Shown: positions 1-8,377 of the stretch, piece after piece
How positions within the stretch are numbered: the first letter of the stretch is position 1
Layout of the letters: every line of letters begins with the position of its first letter
Assembly (NCBI GenBank): GCA_964468805.1
Contig: CAYXWM010000009.1
Location: forward strand, 1-59,437
From: CAYXWM01 sp964468805
GTDB lineage: Bacteria > Bacillota > Clostridia > Lachnospirales > WRBF01
DNA length: 59,437 nucleotides
Reading direction: 5' to 3'
Program-made: the position numbers and the translations under genes
The notes under the pieces: generated by a model
The model's database searches: none
What the model was told of the DNA's origin: nothing
Seen by the model: only the letters and a program-made list of their open reading frames with translations

Positions 1-54
1 TAGAGCACTGGACTTTTAATCCAGGTGTCCCGGGTTCGAGCCCCGGGTGACTCA
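1..54 (+). tRNA. tRNA-Lys (TTT), 5' end cut off by the window
   Basis: The window opens inside the D arm. The anticodon stem-loop has loop CTTTTAA, giving anticodon TTT (Lys). The T arm (CCGGG, loop TTCGAGC, CCCGG) and the 3' acceptor strand GTGACTC plus discriminator A follow. Its 3' half is repeated at 12837-12878, so this gene is the integration site of the island, and its 3' end was rebuilt by the incoming element. Confidence 0.93.
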
Positions 55-57
55 CGG
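13..57 (+). repeat. left attachment site (attL), 45-bp direct repeat
   Basis: The 45 bp from the anticodon loop through the tRNA 3' end plus CGG are identical to 12837-12881. Duplication of a tRNA 3' end is the classic signature of tyrosine-recombinase integration. The integrase at 8378-9733 lies between the two copies. Confidence 0.9.
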
Positions 58-60
58 TAT

Positions 61-106
61 AAAGCCTTACAGGTCTTGATTATTCAAGGATTGTAGGGCT
101 TTTTGA
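61..106 (+). terminator. rho-independent terminator after tRNA-Lys (island copy)
   Basis: The stem AGCCTTACA pairs with TTGTAGGGCT and is followed by TTTTT. It resembles but is not identical to the terminator after the right attachment copy (12885-12928), which has the more perfect stem. The island therefore seems to have brought its own related terminator. Confidence 0.75.
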
Positions 107-466
107 TTTGCATTACTCTACTTCTCAATAATTGCTATTTGGCAAATTAGGTCTAATTACGGTAAATTATAGCCTATTGTAGTATGTTTTTAAGTCCGTT
201 TGGCTATTGGTATGGCTATTTTATTTTTGGTAAAATACGCAGTGAACTTGTTATAAAATATAACGATTTTTAAGCTTACTGTATGTTCCTTAAATTTATA
301 AGACGTAATGCAGGATGGTCTTTGCGTCGTGATTAACTCTACAGCATTGATTGTGCTTCAGTGTAAAAATAACTGTATGTTAAATTACATCTATTTTTGC
401 ATCTAAATATTTAAGTTTACTATTTCTAAAATAAATGATATGATGATAATCAAAGGTGATAAATAT
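106..466. other. left end of island: gene-free, integrase arm-type sites
   Basis: AT-rich, no gene. TGGCTATTGG (201-210) and TGGCTATTTTAT (213-224) lie in tandem. The same 12-mer occurs at 12768-12779, with a close tandem copy at 12756-12766, just inside the other island end and in the same orientation. Related GCTATT and AGCCTATT strings occur at about 133 and 171. I infer binding sites for the integrase N-terminal domain. Confidence 0.55.
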
Positions 467-1105
467 ATGATAAAATATAGTTGGGTATTTAAGTCTCCTG
501 ACACAATTAATGGAGATGAACAGGATAACTCTAATTGCATTGAGCTAAAATGTACAAGAGTCAAAGATGCAATTAGCGGAAAAGAATGCTTTAAAATCGC
601 TGCTAGCCGCAATGGCGAATTCTACGGACATATGGCAACCTCATTGCTTAAAATTAGTGATGGGTTATATAGCTTAAGAGATTATGGATTAGTGTTAAAA
701 CAGATTGATATTGTGCAGATCAGAAAGATTATTGAAGATAATTATTATAATATTAAACTGGAGACAGATGGTAAGGAAGAAATAAGTGAATTTTGTAAAT
801 TTATTGTTGAGTACATTGAGGAGCGTGAAGAATTATTTAAAGTGCTTAATGTTAATAAGTCAGACATAGAAAAAAGGCCTGAAGCGAACATATTATTAGT
901 TAATGAATTTAGAGAGTTAATTGAAAATAGCAGGTTTGCAGGTACAAATTTAACTGATTTAAAGATGCGCCTTGCACAAGAAAAGTATATAGAATGCAAT
1001 AAAGGCCGACTTGATAAACTTGTACGGCTTGATGCTAAGCTTAATCCTGTACGTGCCATGGTATTTAACATGAATAAATTGAAAGAAGCAATAGAGAAAA
1101 TGTAA
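467..1105 (+). CDS. hypothetical protein, possibly a shortened DUF927/primase-helicase relative
   Basis: 212 residues from ATG 467, which has AAAGGTGAT six bases upstream; the earlier in-frame ATG at 440 has no such site. The first 90 residues contain a basic-hydrophobic segment followed by a 'ISDGLYSLRDYGL' stretch. The last 90 (about 120-212) look like a helical winged-helix tail ('VNEFRELIENSRF', 'EKYIECNKGRLDK'). From memory this layout resembles the ends of DUF927-type primase/helicase proteins without the ATPase core between them. That is a hypothesis only. It ends 30 bp before the methyltransferase and is probably cotranscribed with it. No catalytic motif is evident. Confidence 0.6.
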   Translation: MIKYSWVFKSPDTINGDEQDNSNCIELKCTRVKDAISGKECFKIAASRNGEFYGHMATSLLKISDGLYSLRDYGLVLKQIDIVQIRKIIEDNYYNIKLETDGKEEISEFCKFIVEYIEEREELFKVLNVNKSDIEKRPEANILLVNEFRELIENSRFAGTNLTDLKMRLAQEKYIECNKGRLDKLVRLDAKLNPVRAMVFNMNKLKEAIEKM

Positions 1106-1124
1106 CCGTGTAACCATTGTAACC
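1101..1124 (+). repeat. three TGTAACC heptamers between two genes
   Basis: TGTAACC occurs at 1101-1107, 1109-1115 and 1118-1124, overlapping the stop codon of the upstream gene and preceding the methyltransferase ribosome site (AGGGG at 1125-1129). Close spacing suggests an operator or chance iteration. No function is shown. Confidence 0.4.
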
Positions 1125-1135
1125 AGGGGTTGTGT

Positions 1136-2701
1136 ATGAAATTCAGACCATTATCATTTATGAAATATTACGGTGGAAAATCGGATATGGCTTTTTTTAT
1201 ATCCGACCTGTTAGACTACAATACTACGGAATATCATGAGTTGTTCGGAGGCTGTTGCAGAGTACTGCTAAACAAATCATATCACAAAAAAGAGGTATAT
1301 TATGAATATGATTATCCATTGAGAACACTTGTAGAAGTTTTGACAAACGAGATAAAAACTTTTAGGCTTATCGAGAAGTTACATGAAATAACATATTCAG
1401 AGGACTTTTTTGTTCAATACCAATGTAAATATGAAAATTATAAACGCAATGGGTTAAAAAACCTTTTTGCGGATTGTTTTGATGTTTTACAGTTTCCTAA
1501 AACATTAAAAAAGTGGTCTAAACATGAAGCTTTTGAAGCGGAACTCAATAAATTACGAAGTAAGATGACATTACGACTGAACGCCTTAGTATTTTATATC
1601 CATGAAGGCAAGATGGATTGGTCATATTTATATAATAAAAAAACCCCTGCATATATAAAAGATATTATAGGCGATTGTTCTAAGCTATCATCAAAAGAAG
1701 GATTGACAGATGAAGAAATAGACGATGTATTGAAGAGATATATAGGAAAAGAAACGGGTGCTTCGCTTCTTGCTTCATTTTGGACTGAATATAATGATAT
1801 AGTACAGTATAAATTGCCTAAGCACTGGCTTGAACCGTATAAGGAATCATTGAAAGTGGACGAAAGTGAATGGTATCAATTTATAGAAAATATTAATTGG
1901 GTTGACGAACACATAAGAAATTATGTCGATAAGATTAGTGATATTGAAAGTTATAAGTCGTATTTTACAACAGAAATTGAGGAGGAGTACTCTTATTTTT
2001 TAAAGCTGTATGAGACTCTTGCCAAAGCCAAGCAGACACCGTTTACGGAAATTCATCGTTCTAATCTTAAAAGGTTGATTGCATTAAGTATATACAAGGA
2101 GAATATATTTGATTCAATGCAAAATGGAGATATTTTCATAGATGAATCAGCTCTAAGTAATGATGAAATAGATGTTGCAATATCTGCATATATTACATAT
2201 TCATTTAGCCGTGATGGTATGGGAAATTCATTTAGTAGTAGCGCATACAGAAGTCAAATAAATTATCACAAAAGCATTGATTCCTTGTTAGAGGTACATT
2301 ATCGATTACAGGATGTAGAAATAGGAAAGTTTGATGATTCTATGCAGGTAATCTCAGTCTTGAGTTTGAAGCAGGATGATGTAATGATTTATGCAGATCC
2401 TCCTTATCTACCGGCTGCTGAAGTTACAATGGAGAAACTTGAATTCTACAATCCCGGGATAAAGTATACCAAGGGTTGGCATGTTAGGGATCATGTGCGA
2501 TTCATTAAGCGGATACGTGATATTAACTGTAATGTTCTAATTTCAAACTATACAGATATTAATCACTTGTATGATGATATGTTGGTAGGCTATCAACCGG
2601 TAAACGGACGCAAATGGCGTAAAGTGGAGTATGAAACAAAGACGGGAATGGCTAGTAGGGGAAGCGACAAGCGTGTAGAATGTCTCTGGCTTAATTATTA
2701 A
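1136..2701 (+). CDS. D12-class (Dam-like) N6-adenine DNA methyltransferase with large internal insertion
   Basis: 521 residues from ATG 1136 (AGGGG six bases upstream; a TTG at 1130 is possible). The N-terminus has the family motif X-like YYGGK (residues 11-15) and the S-adenosylmethionine motif I, 'HELFGG' (to residue 39). The catalytic motif DPPY is at 421-424. Dam/D12 enzymes are usually about 270-300 residues; here about 330 residues separate the N-terminal motifs from the conserved block beginning 'FSRDGMGNSF', suggesting an extra target-recognition or accessory domain. No restriction nuclease is recognisable next to it, so it may be an orphan methyltransferase protecting the island. A terminator follows directly. 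Confidence 0.85.
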   Translation: MKFRPLSFMKYYGGKSDMAFFISDLLDYNTTEYHELFGGCCRVLLNKSYHKKEVYYEYDYPLRTLVEVLTNEIKTFRLIEKLHEITYSEDFFVQYQCKYENYKRNGLKNLFADCFDVLQFPKTLKKWSKHEAFEAELNKLRSKMTLRLNALVFYIHEGKMDWSYLYNKKTPAYIKDIIGDCSKLSSKEGLTDEEIDDVLKRYIGKETGASLLASFWTEYNDIVQYKLPKHWLEPYKESLKVDESEWYQFIENINWVDEHIRNYVDKISDIESYKSYFTTEIEEEYSYFLKLYETLAKAKQTPFTEIHRSNLKRLIALSIYKENIFDSMQNGDIFIDESALSNDEIDVAISAYITYSFSRDGMGNSFSSSAYRSQINYHKSIDSLLEVHYRLQDVEIGKFDDSMQVISVLSLKQDDVMIYADPPYLPAAEVTMEKLEFYNPGIKYTKGWHVRDHVRFIKRIRDINCNVLISNYTDINHLYDDMLVGYQPVNGRKWRKVEYETKTGMASRGSDKRVECLWLNY

Positions 2702-2705
2702 AAAA

Positions 2706-2738
2706 GGTGGCAAAGAATTTTTCTTTGCCACCTTTTTT
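2706..2738 (+). terminator. rho-independent terminator after methyltransferase
   Basis: A perfect 10-bp stem, GGTGGCAAAG with CTTTGCCACC, has a 7-base loop and is followed by TTTTTT. Confidence 0.9.
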
Positions 2739-2921
2739 AATATGTGCTTCGTTTTGGACTTCGTATTCAAGCGTTAAGTGATGAAGTTGTGATTCTTGTA
2801 CTAAAATAAGACTGTTATAAACAATTTCTAAGTTATCAAGAATTATTGAGTTGATGGTTACAAACTTAAATGTGACGAATGGATGTCAAAATAATCTTAA
2901 TATGTTCGCATAAAAAAAGGA

Positions 2922-3266
2922 CTAGATCGTTTTATTTTTACTACTAAGGTAAAATGCTGAACAAATTGCAAATAAGTTTCTAATATCATCTTCTTCTAAC
3001 TTTTCAAGAATAGCACTAATTTCTTTAATGTAATTAAATTGAGAAGGAGTATTATTGAATACAAATAACTCGTGCAAATCAACTTTTAGAGCAGATGCAA
3101 TATTATGTAGTTTTAGTATTGAGCAATTAACAGTACCTCTTTCAACTTTACTCATATAACTATAATCCACATTGGCATAGTCCGCCAGTTGATCTAATGT
3201 CAAGTCTCTTAATTGCCTAAAATATTTGATACGTTCACCGACTTGAAAGTTAATATTGTCTATCAT
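2922..3266 (-). CDS. XRE/Cro-type helix-turn-helix regulator
   Basis: 114 residues. Residues about 10-65 form a canonical HTH_3 domain: 'IKYFRQLRDLTLDQLA', then 'VDYSYMSKVERG' and 'LHNIASALKV'. The start has AGGAGGTG six bases upstream. The remaining tail is acidic and helical and may be for dimerisation. It is transcribed toward the methyltransferase and away from the RCC1-like gene, so it could control the divergent promoter at 3367-3395, but no operator was identified. It is the only dedicated transcription factor in the island. Confidence 0.85.
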   Translation of the reverse strand: MIDNINFQVGERIKYFRQLRDLTLDQLADYANVDYSYMSKVERGTVNCSILKLHNIASALKVDLHELFVFNNTPSQFNYIKEISAILEKLEEDDIRNLFAICSAFYLSSKNKTI

Positions 3267-3366
3267 ATTAGCACCTCCTAATTATGATAAGGTCAAAATG
3301 CTAATATATAAATTGTATATAATCCTAAAAATGATAAGTTAAATGGTATATAAACCTAATTTTATG

Positions 3367-3395
3367 TTGACGAGGCAGATTATTATCTTTATAAT
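3367..3395 (+). promoter_or_regulatory. sigma-A-type promoter for RCC1-like gene
   Basis: TTGACG, a 17-bp spacer, then TATAAT (3390-3395). Transcription would give a leader of about 180 nt before the start codon at 3581. The leader contains an unused AGGAGG at about 3427 with no proper start codon after it, perhaps the remains of a small gene. Confidence 0.8.
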
Positions 3396-3580
3396 TAATA
3401 TTAATCAGAGTCTAAGGAAAATGATAGGAGGATATTTATAAGCACAAAACTGAGATTTTTACAATAATTTAGCACTGTTTTTCCCACTATGTATATGGGT
3501 AGTAACAAGATTAACTTTTTTGGTAAAACCTATTAGATGTAAAGGAATTGTCAACGTGTAGTTTATTGGAGGGTTCCAAA

Positions 3581-4924
3581 ATGGCTAAAAGAACTTTAAG
3601 AATTTTACTAATCGGGTTTATTACTTTAGGAGTTGTGGTACCTGCTAAAGCCCAAGTAACAAATATTACAAATGGGGTAGGAGTAAAGAAATTTGTAAGC
3701 CTATACGATATGAACTTGGTAATTTTATGTAATGGGGAGTTGTGGGGATATGGAAGTGATAATAGTTTTTTTCATACAACTATAATTCATTCAAAAGTTA
3801 AGGGGAGCAATCACCAGGATAATAAAGAGTACTATATTGCAGGAAAGATTGCAGATAATGTAGAGGATGTAGTAATTCAAGATTATAATGACAATTTAAA
3901 TATATTATTTATAACGCAGGATAGTAGTCTGTGGGGATTAGGTGAAAACAAAAAAGGGGATTTAGGCCTTGGGCATAAAAATACAGTGTCTCAACCTACA
4001 AAAATAATGGATAATGTAAAATCGGCATATTTAACGCAATATGGAACTTCTGGGGCACTAACTAAAGATAATATATTATTTGGGTGGGGTAAAAATGAAT
4101 TTGGGTCACTAGGCAACGGCACTAAAAATGAAGTATTATCACCTGCCAAGATTTATTCAAATGTGAAAGAGGTTATTTCTTTTGATAATCTTAGTTGTAT
4201 TTTTATAACAAATTTAGGAGAGGTATATGGGGCCGGAAGGTTTTATAGTTTGACTACATATGCTGGTGAGTACGCTTCTGAATTAAAGCCCGTTTTATTA
4301 CTTAGCGGTGTTGATTCTGTTACATACGACAATGGTAGACTGATATATTATAGATATGATGGTTCTGTTTGGGGATATACACTAACAGAATGGATTATAG
4401 GATGGTATAAAAGTCCAAGCAAATTACCGGCATATAGTAATGATATATCAATGCAATATAACAATATTATAGGAGGGGATAATTCATCTAATGCAACTTT
4501 TACGTTAAAAAAAGATGGCACACTATGGGTTAGCGGCGATAATAAGTATGGTGAACTTGGAATTGGTCATAAAAGTGAAATTAAAGAACCGTATAAAATA
4601 ATGGAAGGGGTAAAGGAATTTATACATAGTGGATACACTTATTTGGCTTTAAAAAAGAATGGTGAGATATTTGGCTGGGGAGCTATAAATCGGTTTATTG
4701 GTGGTGAAACACTCAGCCCTCTTAAAAACATTACTACATCACCTGTAAAATTATTTGATAATGTTGAAAAATTCTATACCAGTTATAGAAGTAGTAATGA
4801 AATATGGTATATAAAAAAAGATGGTTCTTTGTATTCCTTAGTAAATTGGATTAATGGTAAGCATTCTGTAACATTAAAACCGTTGGAAATAGTAGGACCT
4901 TCTACTAAGCCGATAGTAAGGTAG
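3581..4924 (+). CDS. secreted RCC1-repeat (beta-propeller) protein
   Basis: 447 residues from ATG 3581, with GGAGGG eight bases upstream. An N-terminal signal peptide (basic start, hydrophobic core, cleavage near 'AKA-Q', residue about 25) indicates export. The body has repeated RCC1-type blades: 'LWGLGENKKGDLGLGH', 'LFGWGKNEFGSLGNGT', 'LWVSGDNKYGELGIGH' and 'IFGWGAINR'. In bacteria such propellers are generally extracellular or surface-binding, but no specific ligand can be inferred. It is followed 95 bp later by a second exported protein on the same strand, so the two may form one surface-directed cargo unit of the island. Confidence 0.85.
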   Translation: MAKRTLRILLIGFITLGVVVPAKAQVTNITNGVGVKKFVSLYDMNLVILCNGELWGYGSDNSFFHTTIIHSKVKGSNHQDNKEYYIAGKIADNVEDVVIQDYNDNLNILFITQDSSLWGLGENKKGDLGLGHKNTVSQPTKIMDNVKSAYLTQYGTSGALTKDNILFGWGKNEFGSLGNGTKNEVLSPAKIYSNVKEVISFDNLSCIFITNLGEVYGAGRFYSLTTYAGEYASELKPVLLLSGVDSVTYDNGRLIYYRYDGSVWGYTLTEWIIGWYKSPSKLPAYSNDISMQYNNIIGGDNSSNATFTLKKDGTLWVSGDNKYGELGIGHKSEIKEPYKIMEGVKEFIHSGYTYLALKKNGEIFGWGAINRFIGGETLSPLKNITTSPVKLFDNVEKFYTSYRSSNEIWYIKKDGSLYSLVNWINGKHSVTLKPLEIVGPSTKPIVR

Positions 4925-5019
4925 CTAAATTTATAAGAAGGGTTTAGTTGCTGATAAGTAGGTTCAAAAATATATTTAAGCAGAGTAATAAATACTAATA
5001 CTATTTGGAGGATAAAAGT

Positions 5020-5946
5020 ATGAAAAAATCAATGGGTTTAATGCTTAGCTTTTTAATATTGTTTACATCATTTGGGGCATACAATGTTTATGCATACAGT
5101 AGAACTTTTACCTTTATTGAGGACTTGCCTTTTTCGGTTACATTTCCAACTTATAGTGGCAAAACAAAGATTAAATATGGTGAGTTTGATGGAATGATAA
5201 AAGGTACAAAAACTATGAATTCTGATGGTACAGAAGAACAACTTGTGCTTGAAATGCCAAAGCCGGGCGAACCTTTATTTGTGCTAAATAACTTTACCGA
5301 ATCTATATCCGGAACTACTTTAGAATGGAGTTGTGATTCGGACAATCTAACAGAATTCAACTTTCTTGTTGCTAGCGATAGAATAGCTATAAACAATAAG
5401 GGTGAAAATTTACCAAACGAATATACTTTGGAAAGCACACAACCTAAAGTTTATGAGTATGTATTCAATTATGATAACAAGGAGTACTGGCTTAGCTTTT
5501 TACTTGTTCCTTCAAATATGATTAATAAGTACATAATTGAAAGTAGTCCGGATAAAATTATCAATACTAATATCGAAAAGAATATTGATAATAATATTCG
5601 AGTTACCTTAAATGGGGAAGAATTGAAATTTACAATGCCCATTATAAATAATAATGGCAGAACATTTTATCCATTTCGTGAATTGGCGGAAGCCCTAGGT
5701 GCTTCGGTAACTTGGGATGAAAAAACAAATACAGCTATTGCATTGCTTGGCAGTAGCAAGGTAGAGTTTCCTGTCAACTCCAATTCATATATATTAAATG
5801 GAAAATATAAAACAATGGAAGTAGGTGTAAGAACTTTTATTAGTGAAGGAAGGGTATATGTACCGATAAGATTTTGTGCGGAGGCATTGGGAAGCATTGT
5901 AGAGTGGGATTCTCAAAATAATAAGGTTGTAATAAAACAACAGTAA
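5020..5946 (+). CDS. secreted stalk-domain (copper amine oxidase N-terminal-like) protein
   Basis: 308 residues from ATG 5020, with GGAGG eight bases upstream. A signal peptide ('LMLSFLILFTSFGAYNVYA') is followed by a roughly 150-residue unique region with no recognised fold, then from about residue 195 a typical stalk domain: 'VTLNGEELKF', 'FYPFRELAEALGASVTW', 'VYVPIRFCAEALG' and a 'NKVVI' ending. In Clostridia this module (PF07833) is common on surface and secreted proteins. The unique N-terminal part presumably carries the specific function, which is unknown. Confidence 0.85.
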   Translation: MKKSMGLMLSFLILFTSFGAYNVYAYSRTFTFIEDLPFSVTFPTYSGKTKIKYGEFDGMIKGTKTMNSDGTEEQLVLEMPKPGEPLFVLNNFTESISGTTLEWSCDSDNLTEFNFLVASDRIAINNKGENLPNEYTLESTQPKVYEYVFNYDNKEYWLSFLLVPSNMINKYIIESSPDKIINTNIEKNIDNNIRVTLNGEELKFTMPIINNNGRTFYPFRELAEALGASVTWDEKTNTAIALLGSSKVEFPVNSNSYILNGKYKTMEVGVRTFISEGRVYVPIRFCAEALGSIVEWDSQNNKVVIKQQ

Positions 5947-6008
5947 AAGTTTTGAGATGATAAGTTTATTATGAGATGCAATTAATTATGAGTAATAGAA
6001 AGCAAAGC

Positions 6009-6042
6009 ATAAGTCTACATATTATTGTAGGCTTATTTTTTT
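6009..6042 (+). terminator. rho-independent terminator after stalk-domain gene
   Basis: ATAAGTCTACA pairs with TGTAGGCTTAT (one G-U pair), with a 6-base loop followed by a run of seven T. Confidence 0.85.
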
Positions 6043-6118
6043 GCAAACCATAGATATTTAAGCTTATTTAAGTTGTGAAATAAAAGGTAAAAAGTTCTCT
6101 AAAAGATGGATTATGGGT

Positions 6119-6222
6119 AGCTTATTAAAATGTTACCGCCGGGTACCAAAGTAAGCTGTAATCGGTCTTTTCTGTTCGAAAGGGTAAAACTACGACGTGT
6201 GGACTAAACACAGCCACGGTTA
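6119..6222 (+). ncRNA. candidate structured RNA or leader, unidentified
   Basis: A locally GC-rich stretch in AT-rich DNA with three consecutive possible hairpins: AGCTTA (6119-6124) with TAAGCT (6152-6157), enclosing TACC-gccg-GGTA (6134-6145); CTTTT (6167-6171) with AAAGG (6179-6183); and CGTG (6196-6199) with CACG (6215-6218). It lies about 90 nt upstream of the broken small gene at 6313. I compared it by eye with the consensus of common riboswitches and found no convincing match. Confidence 0.35.
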
Positions 6223-6312
6223 AAATTAGTGGGTGTAAAAGTATTTGTGCTTAATTTTTAGCTTTCAATTATACTCTATTACTATTAATTATAAGAAGAA
6301 AGGATGATTGAA

Positions 6313-6540
6313 ATGATTAATATAAACAGACAGATGGTGAAAGGGGATTACAGAGAAAAGGTTGTAATTATCGGTTCAGACGGTTTAGTTCTGCAAAAAG
6401 AATATCCAAACTAAAACGAAAACATAGGCGGTGCAGAATTCACAAATAAAAATAACAAATTATATGTTGCAATATTCAATGTGGATTTGCGTAGAAAACG
6501 AATAGAAACCCAAGGGAACAAGGATTTTTCGTTAATATAA
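6313..6540 (+). pseudogene. small gene interrupted by one in-frame TAA
   Basis: ATG 6313 follows an AAGAAAGGATG site. It encodes 33 codons to TAA at 6412-6414. The same frame then continues open for 41 codons with ordinary-looking composition ('GGAEFTNKNNKLYVAIFNVD') to the TAA at 6538-6540. The simplest reading is a nonsense mutation in a gene of about 75 codons; the first half may still be made as a 33-residue peptide. No homologue recognised. Confidence 0.5.
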
Positions 6541-6603
6541 TATAGAGTCTGTTTTATTAATTTACAAACGATTTAACACGCCGCCTAAATATTGTATGCT
6601 TAG

Positions 6604-6623
6604 TCAAAACTTTTAAGTTTTGA
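6604..6623. repeat. inverted repeat upstream of serine recombinase, possible res/operator
   Basis: TCAAAACTT-TT-AAGTTTTGA is a perfect 9-bp inverted repeat. A wider pair, GCCTAA (about 6582) and TTAGGC (about 6638), brackets it. Resolvases often bind such palindromic sites upstream of their own gene. Confidence 0.45.
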
Positions 6624-6712
6624 GTTAATCTGGGCGGTTAGGCAGGTATTAAATGTTTTCGGTTCAATTACTTAGGCTCAAAAATAATGTATAGTTTAGG
6701 GGGTTATTCGAT

Positions 6713-7300
6713 ATGAAATACGGTTACGCAAGAGTATCAACACGGTTACAAAGCGTTGACGGTAACAGTTTAGAAGCACAGGAACGACAATTAAAGGAAG
6801 CAGGGGCTGAAATTATTGTTACGGAAGCCGCCTCAGGGGCAAAGGGCGAACGCAAGGAACTTAGCGCCCTATTGAAAAAGCTTAAGACAGGGGATGCATT
6901 AATTATAACCAAGCTTGACAGATTGGCACGTTCCGTAACAAAAGGCATATCTGTAATAGATGATTTATTAATCAGAAATATTACGATTAATGTATTAAAC
7001 ATGGGGATTATAGACAATAATAGCCCGACGGGCAGACTGACGAGGACAATTTTGCTAGCCTTTGCAGAATTTGAGCGAGATGCGATTATCGAACGAACCC
7101 AAGCAGGTAAGGCTGTAGCAAAACAAAAGCCCGGTTTTAGGGAGGGGCGTCCTCGAAAATATAAGGAGCAACAACTAATGCATGCTCTATACTTACTCGA
7201 AAATTATTCATACTCCCAGGTTTCGGGACTTACCGGTATTAGTGTATCGACACTAAAACGCTATAAGAAAAAACAAAACGGTAAGAATATAGGCGTTTGA
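6713..7300 (+). CDS. serine recombinase (resolvase/invertase family)
   Basis: 195 residues, the usual size for Tn3-type resolvases and Hin/Gin invertases. The N-terminal catalytic domain starts 'YGYARVST' with nucleophile Ser9, then 'KLDRLARS' and the long helix 'FAEFERDAIIERTQAG'. The C-terminal 40 residues form a Hin-like DNA-binding helix-turn-helix ('YSQVSGLTGISVSTLKR'). AGGGGG lies nine bases upstream. No transposase accompanies it, and a palindrome sits about 90 bp upstream. It may resolve island multimers, invert a segment or be the remains of a Tn3-like element. Integration itself is better assigned to the tyrosine recombinase at 8378. Confidence 0.9.
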   Translation: MKYGYARVSTRLQSVDGNSLEAQERQLKEAGAEIIVTEAASGAKGERKELSALLKKLKTGDALIITKLDRLARSVTKGISVIDDLLIRNITINVLNMGIIDNNSPTGRLTRTILLAFAEFERDAIIERTQAGKAVAKQKPGFREGRPRKYKEQQLMHALYLLENYSYSQVSGLTGISVSTLKRYKKKQNGKNIGV

Positions 7301-8038
7301 ATAACTTCTCTCATTTTTCCAAAGCTTATGCTTTTTTGGTTTATGTGGTTCATGTTTCTCCGGAAATTGACGCAAGATTTATTATTCCTAAACGGTAAAT
7401 TGGGTTCTAGACCGCCATATTTTAATGAAAAGGGTAAATATCGAACGGTTTTTTTTGCGGATCTGAAAAAGACTAAGTTACAATTCTGTAAAAAATTTTA
7501 GGCTGTTATTAAAAATACAACTTCTTAAATAGCTTATCCGTAAAAGACTAAACAAATAATAGTTTATCCTAGTTTTAAAACTTTCAAGATGGAGATTCTG
7601 AAACGTAAAATGGGTCTCTATAGTCGATGAATTCATATAGATCTCAGGGTGATAAAAATAATAATTAGTATTTAGTTAGGGTTACTGTAAAAGGTAATCC
7701 TTATTTTATGATTAAAATCGAGGCTTTTCGTTTACTTACCCGTAATTAATTTATACATTAAATTGTAAAACAAGTCTCAATTCTTAAAACCAAGCTTCTT
7801 ATACAGTTGATTTAATATTGACTATAATTAAATTAATTAATTGGCTATCTCTACGTCTATACAACCACGATATTCAGCGATAATATGGGTACAAGTACCG
7901 TTAATAACTTACAGGCCTATTAGTTAGTTCTGAAATTTTATTAATGCTCTAAAAAATATTAGTTTTGATTTACTTTTGACGTTACATTATGCTTCCGAAA
8001 AGGAAAGATATTAAAACTTTTCTTGGGGGTGTAGACAT
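7301..8038. other. 738-bp AT-rich stretch without intact gene
   Basis: All frames are broken by frequent stops. A weak hairpin AGGGTTAC / GTAATCCT (7678-7701) followed by TATTTTAT may be a terminator. Part of 7370-7480 looks like decayed coding sequence, but I cannot identify it. The strong GGGGGTG at the right end belongs to the gene at 8039. Confidence 0.5.
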
Positions 8039-8374
8039 ATGTCAGCAAAAATGTTAGAGGCAATAAATAAACAAAAAAATAAAAGAATAGAGACGAATAA
8101 TAAATGTTCAGAATCTAGGAGTGAGTTAAGTTACCAAAGTAAAAGAAATGGAGTGGTTGAAACATTGGCAGCCGAACAGGCCAAAGAAATATTTAGTCAT
8201 GTAGGCGGAAAGGCATTATTAAACGTAAAAGAAATTGGCGAAGTTCTGGGAATAGGTGAAAAGACAGTATATGGAATGATTAATAACGGTCAGTTACCTA
8301 TTATCAGGATTGGCAAAACTAAAATGGTATCGGTAATAGCAATTATAAATTGGATTATTGATATGGAGGAATAA
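8039..8374 (+). CDS. excisionase-like helix-turn-helix protein
   Basis: 111 residues. The C-terminal half (about 58-108) is a MerR-like HTH_17/excisionase domain: 'LLNVKEIGEVLGIGEKTVY', then 'MINNGQLPIIRIGKTKMV' and 'INWI'. The first 55 residues are basic and polar. It ends three bases before the integrase start and is therefore cotranscribed. This xis-int order is typical of integrative elements of Firmicutes, so its job is probably to direct excision and/or regulate the integrase. Start has GGGGGTG upstream. Confidence 0.85.
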   Translation: MSAKMLEAINKQKNKRIETNNKCSESRSELSYQSKRNGVVETLAAEQAKEIFSHVGGKALLNVKEIGEVLGIGEKTVYGMINNGQLPIIRIGKTKMVSVIAIINWIIDMEE

Positions 8375-8377
8375 GCT

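Noticed and set aside
3420..3480. Small gene after AGGAGG at about 3427
   Set aside because: No ATG, GTG or TTG at a suitable distance, and stops follow within about a dozen codons.
6119..6222. Cyclic-di-GMP class I riboswitch
   Set aside because: A 'GGACTAAAC' string is suggestive, but the conserved GCAAACC and GGGACGCAAAGCC blocks are absent.
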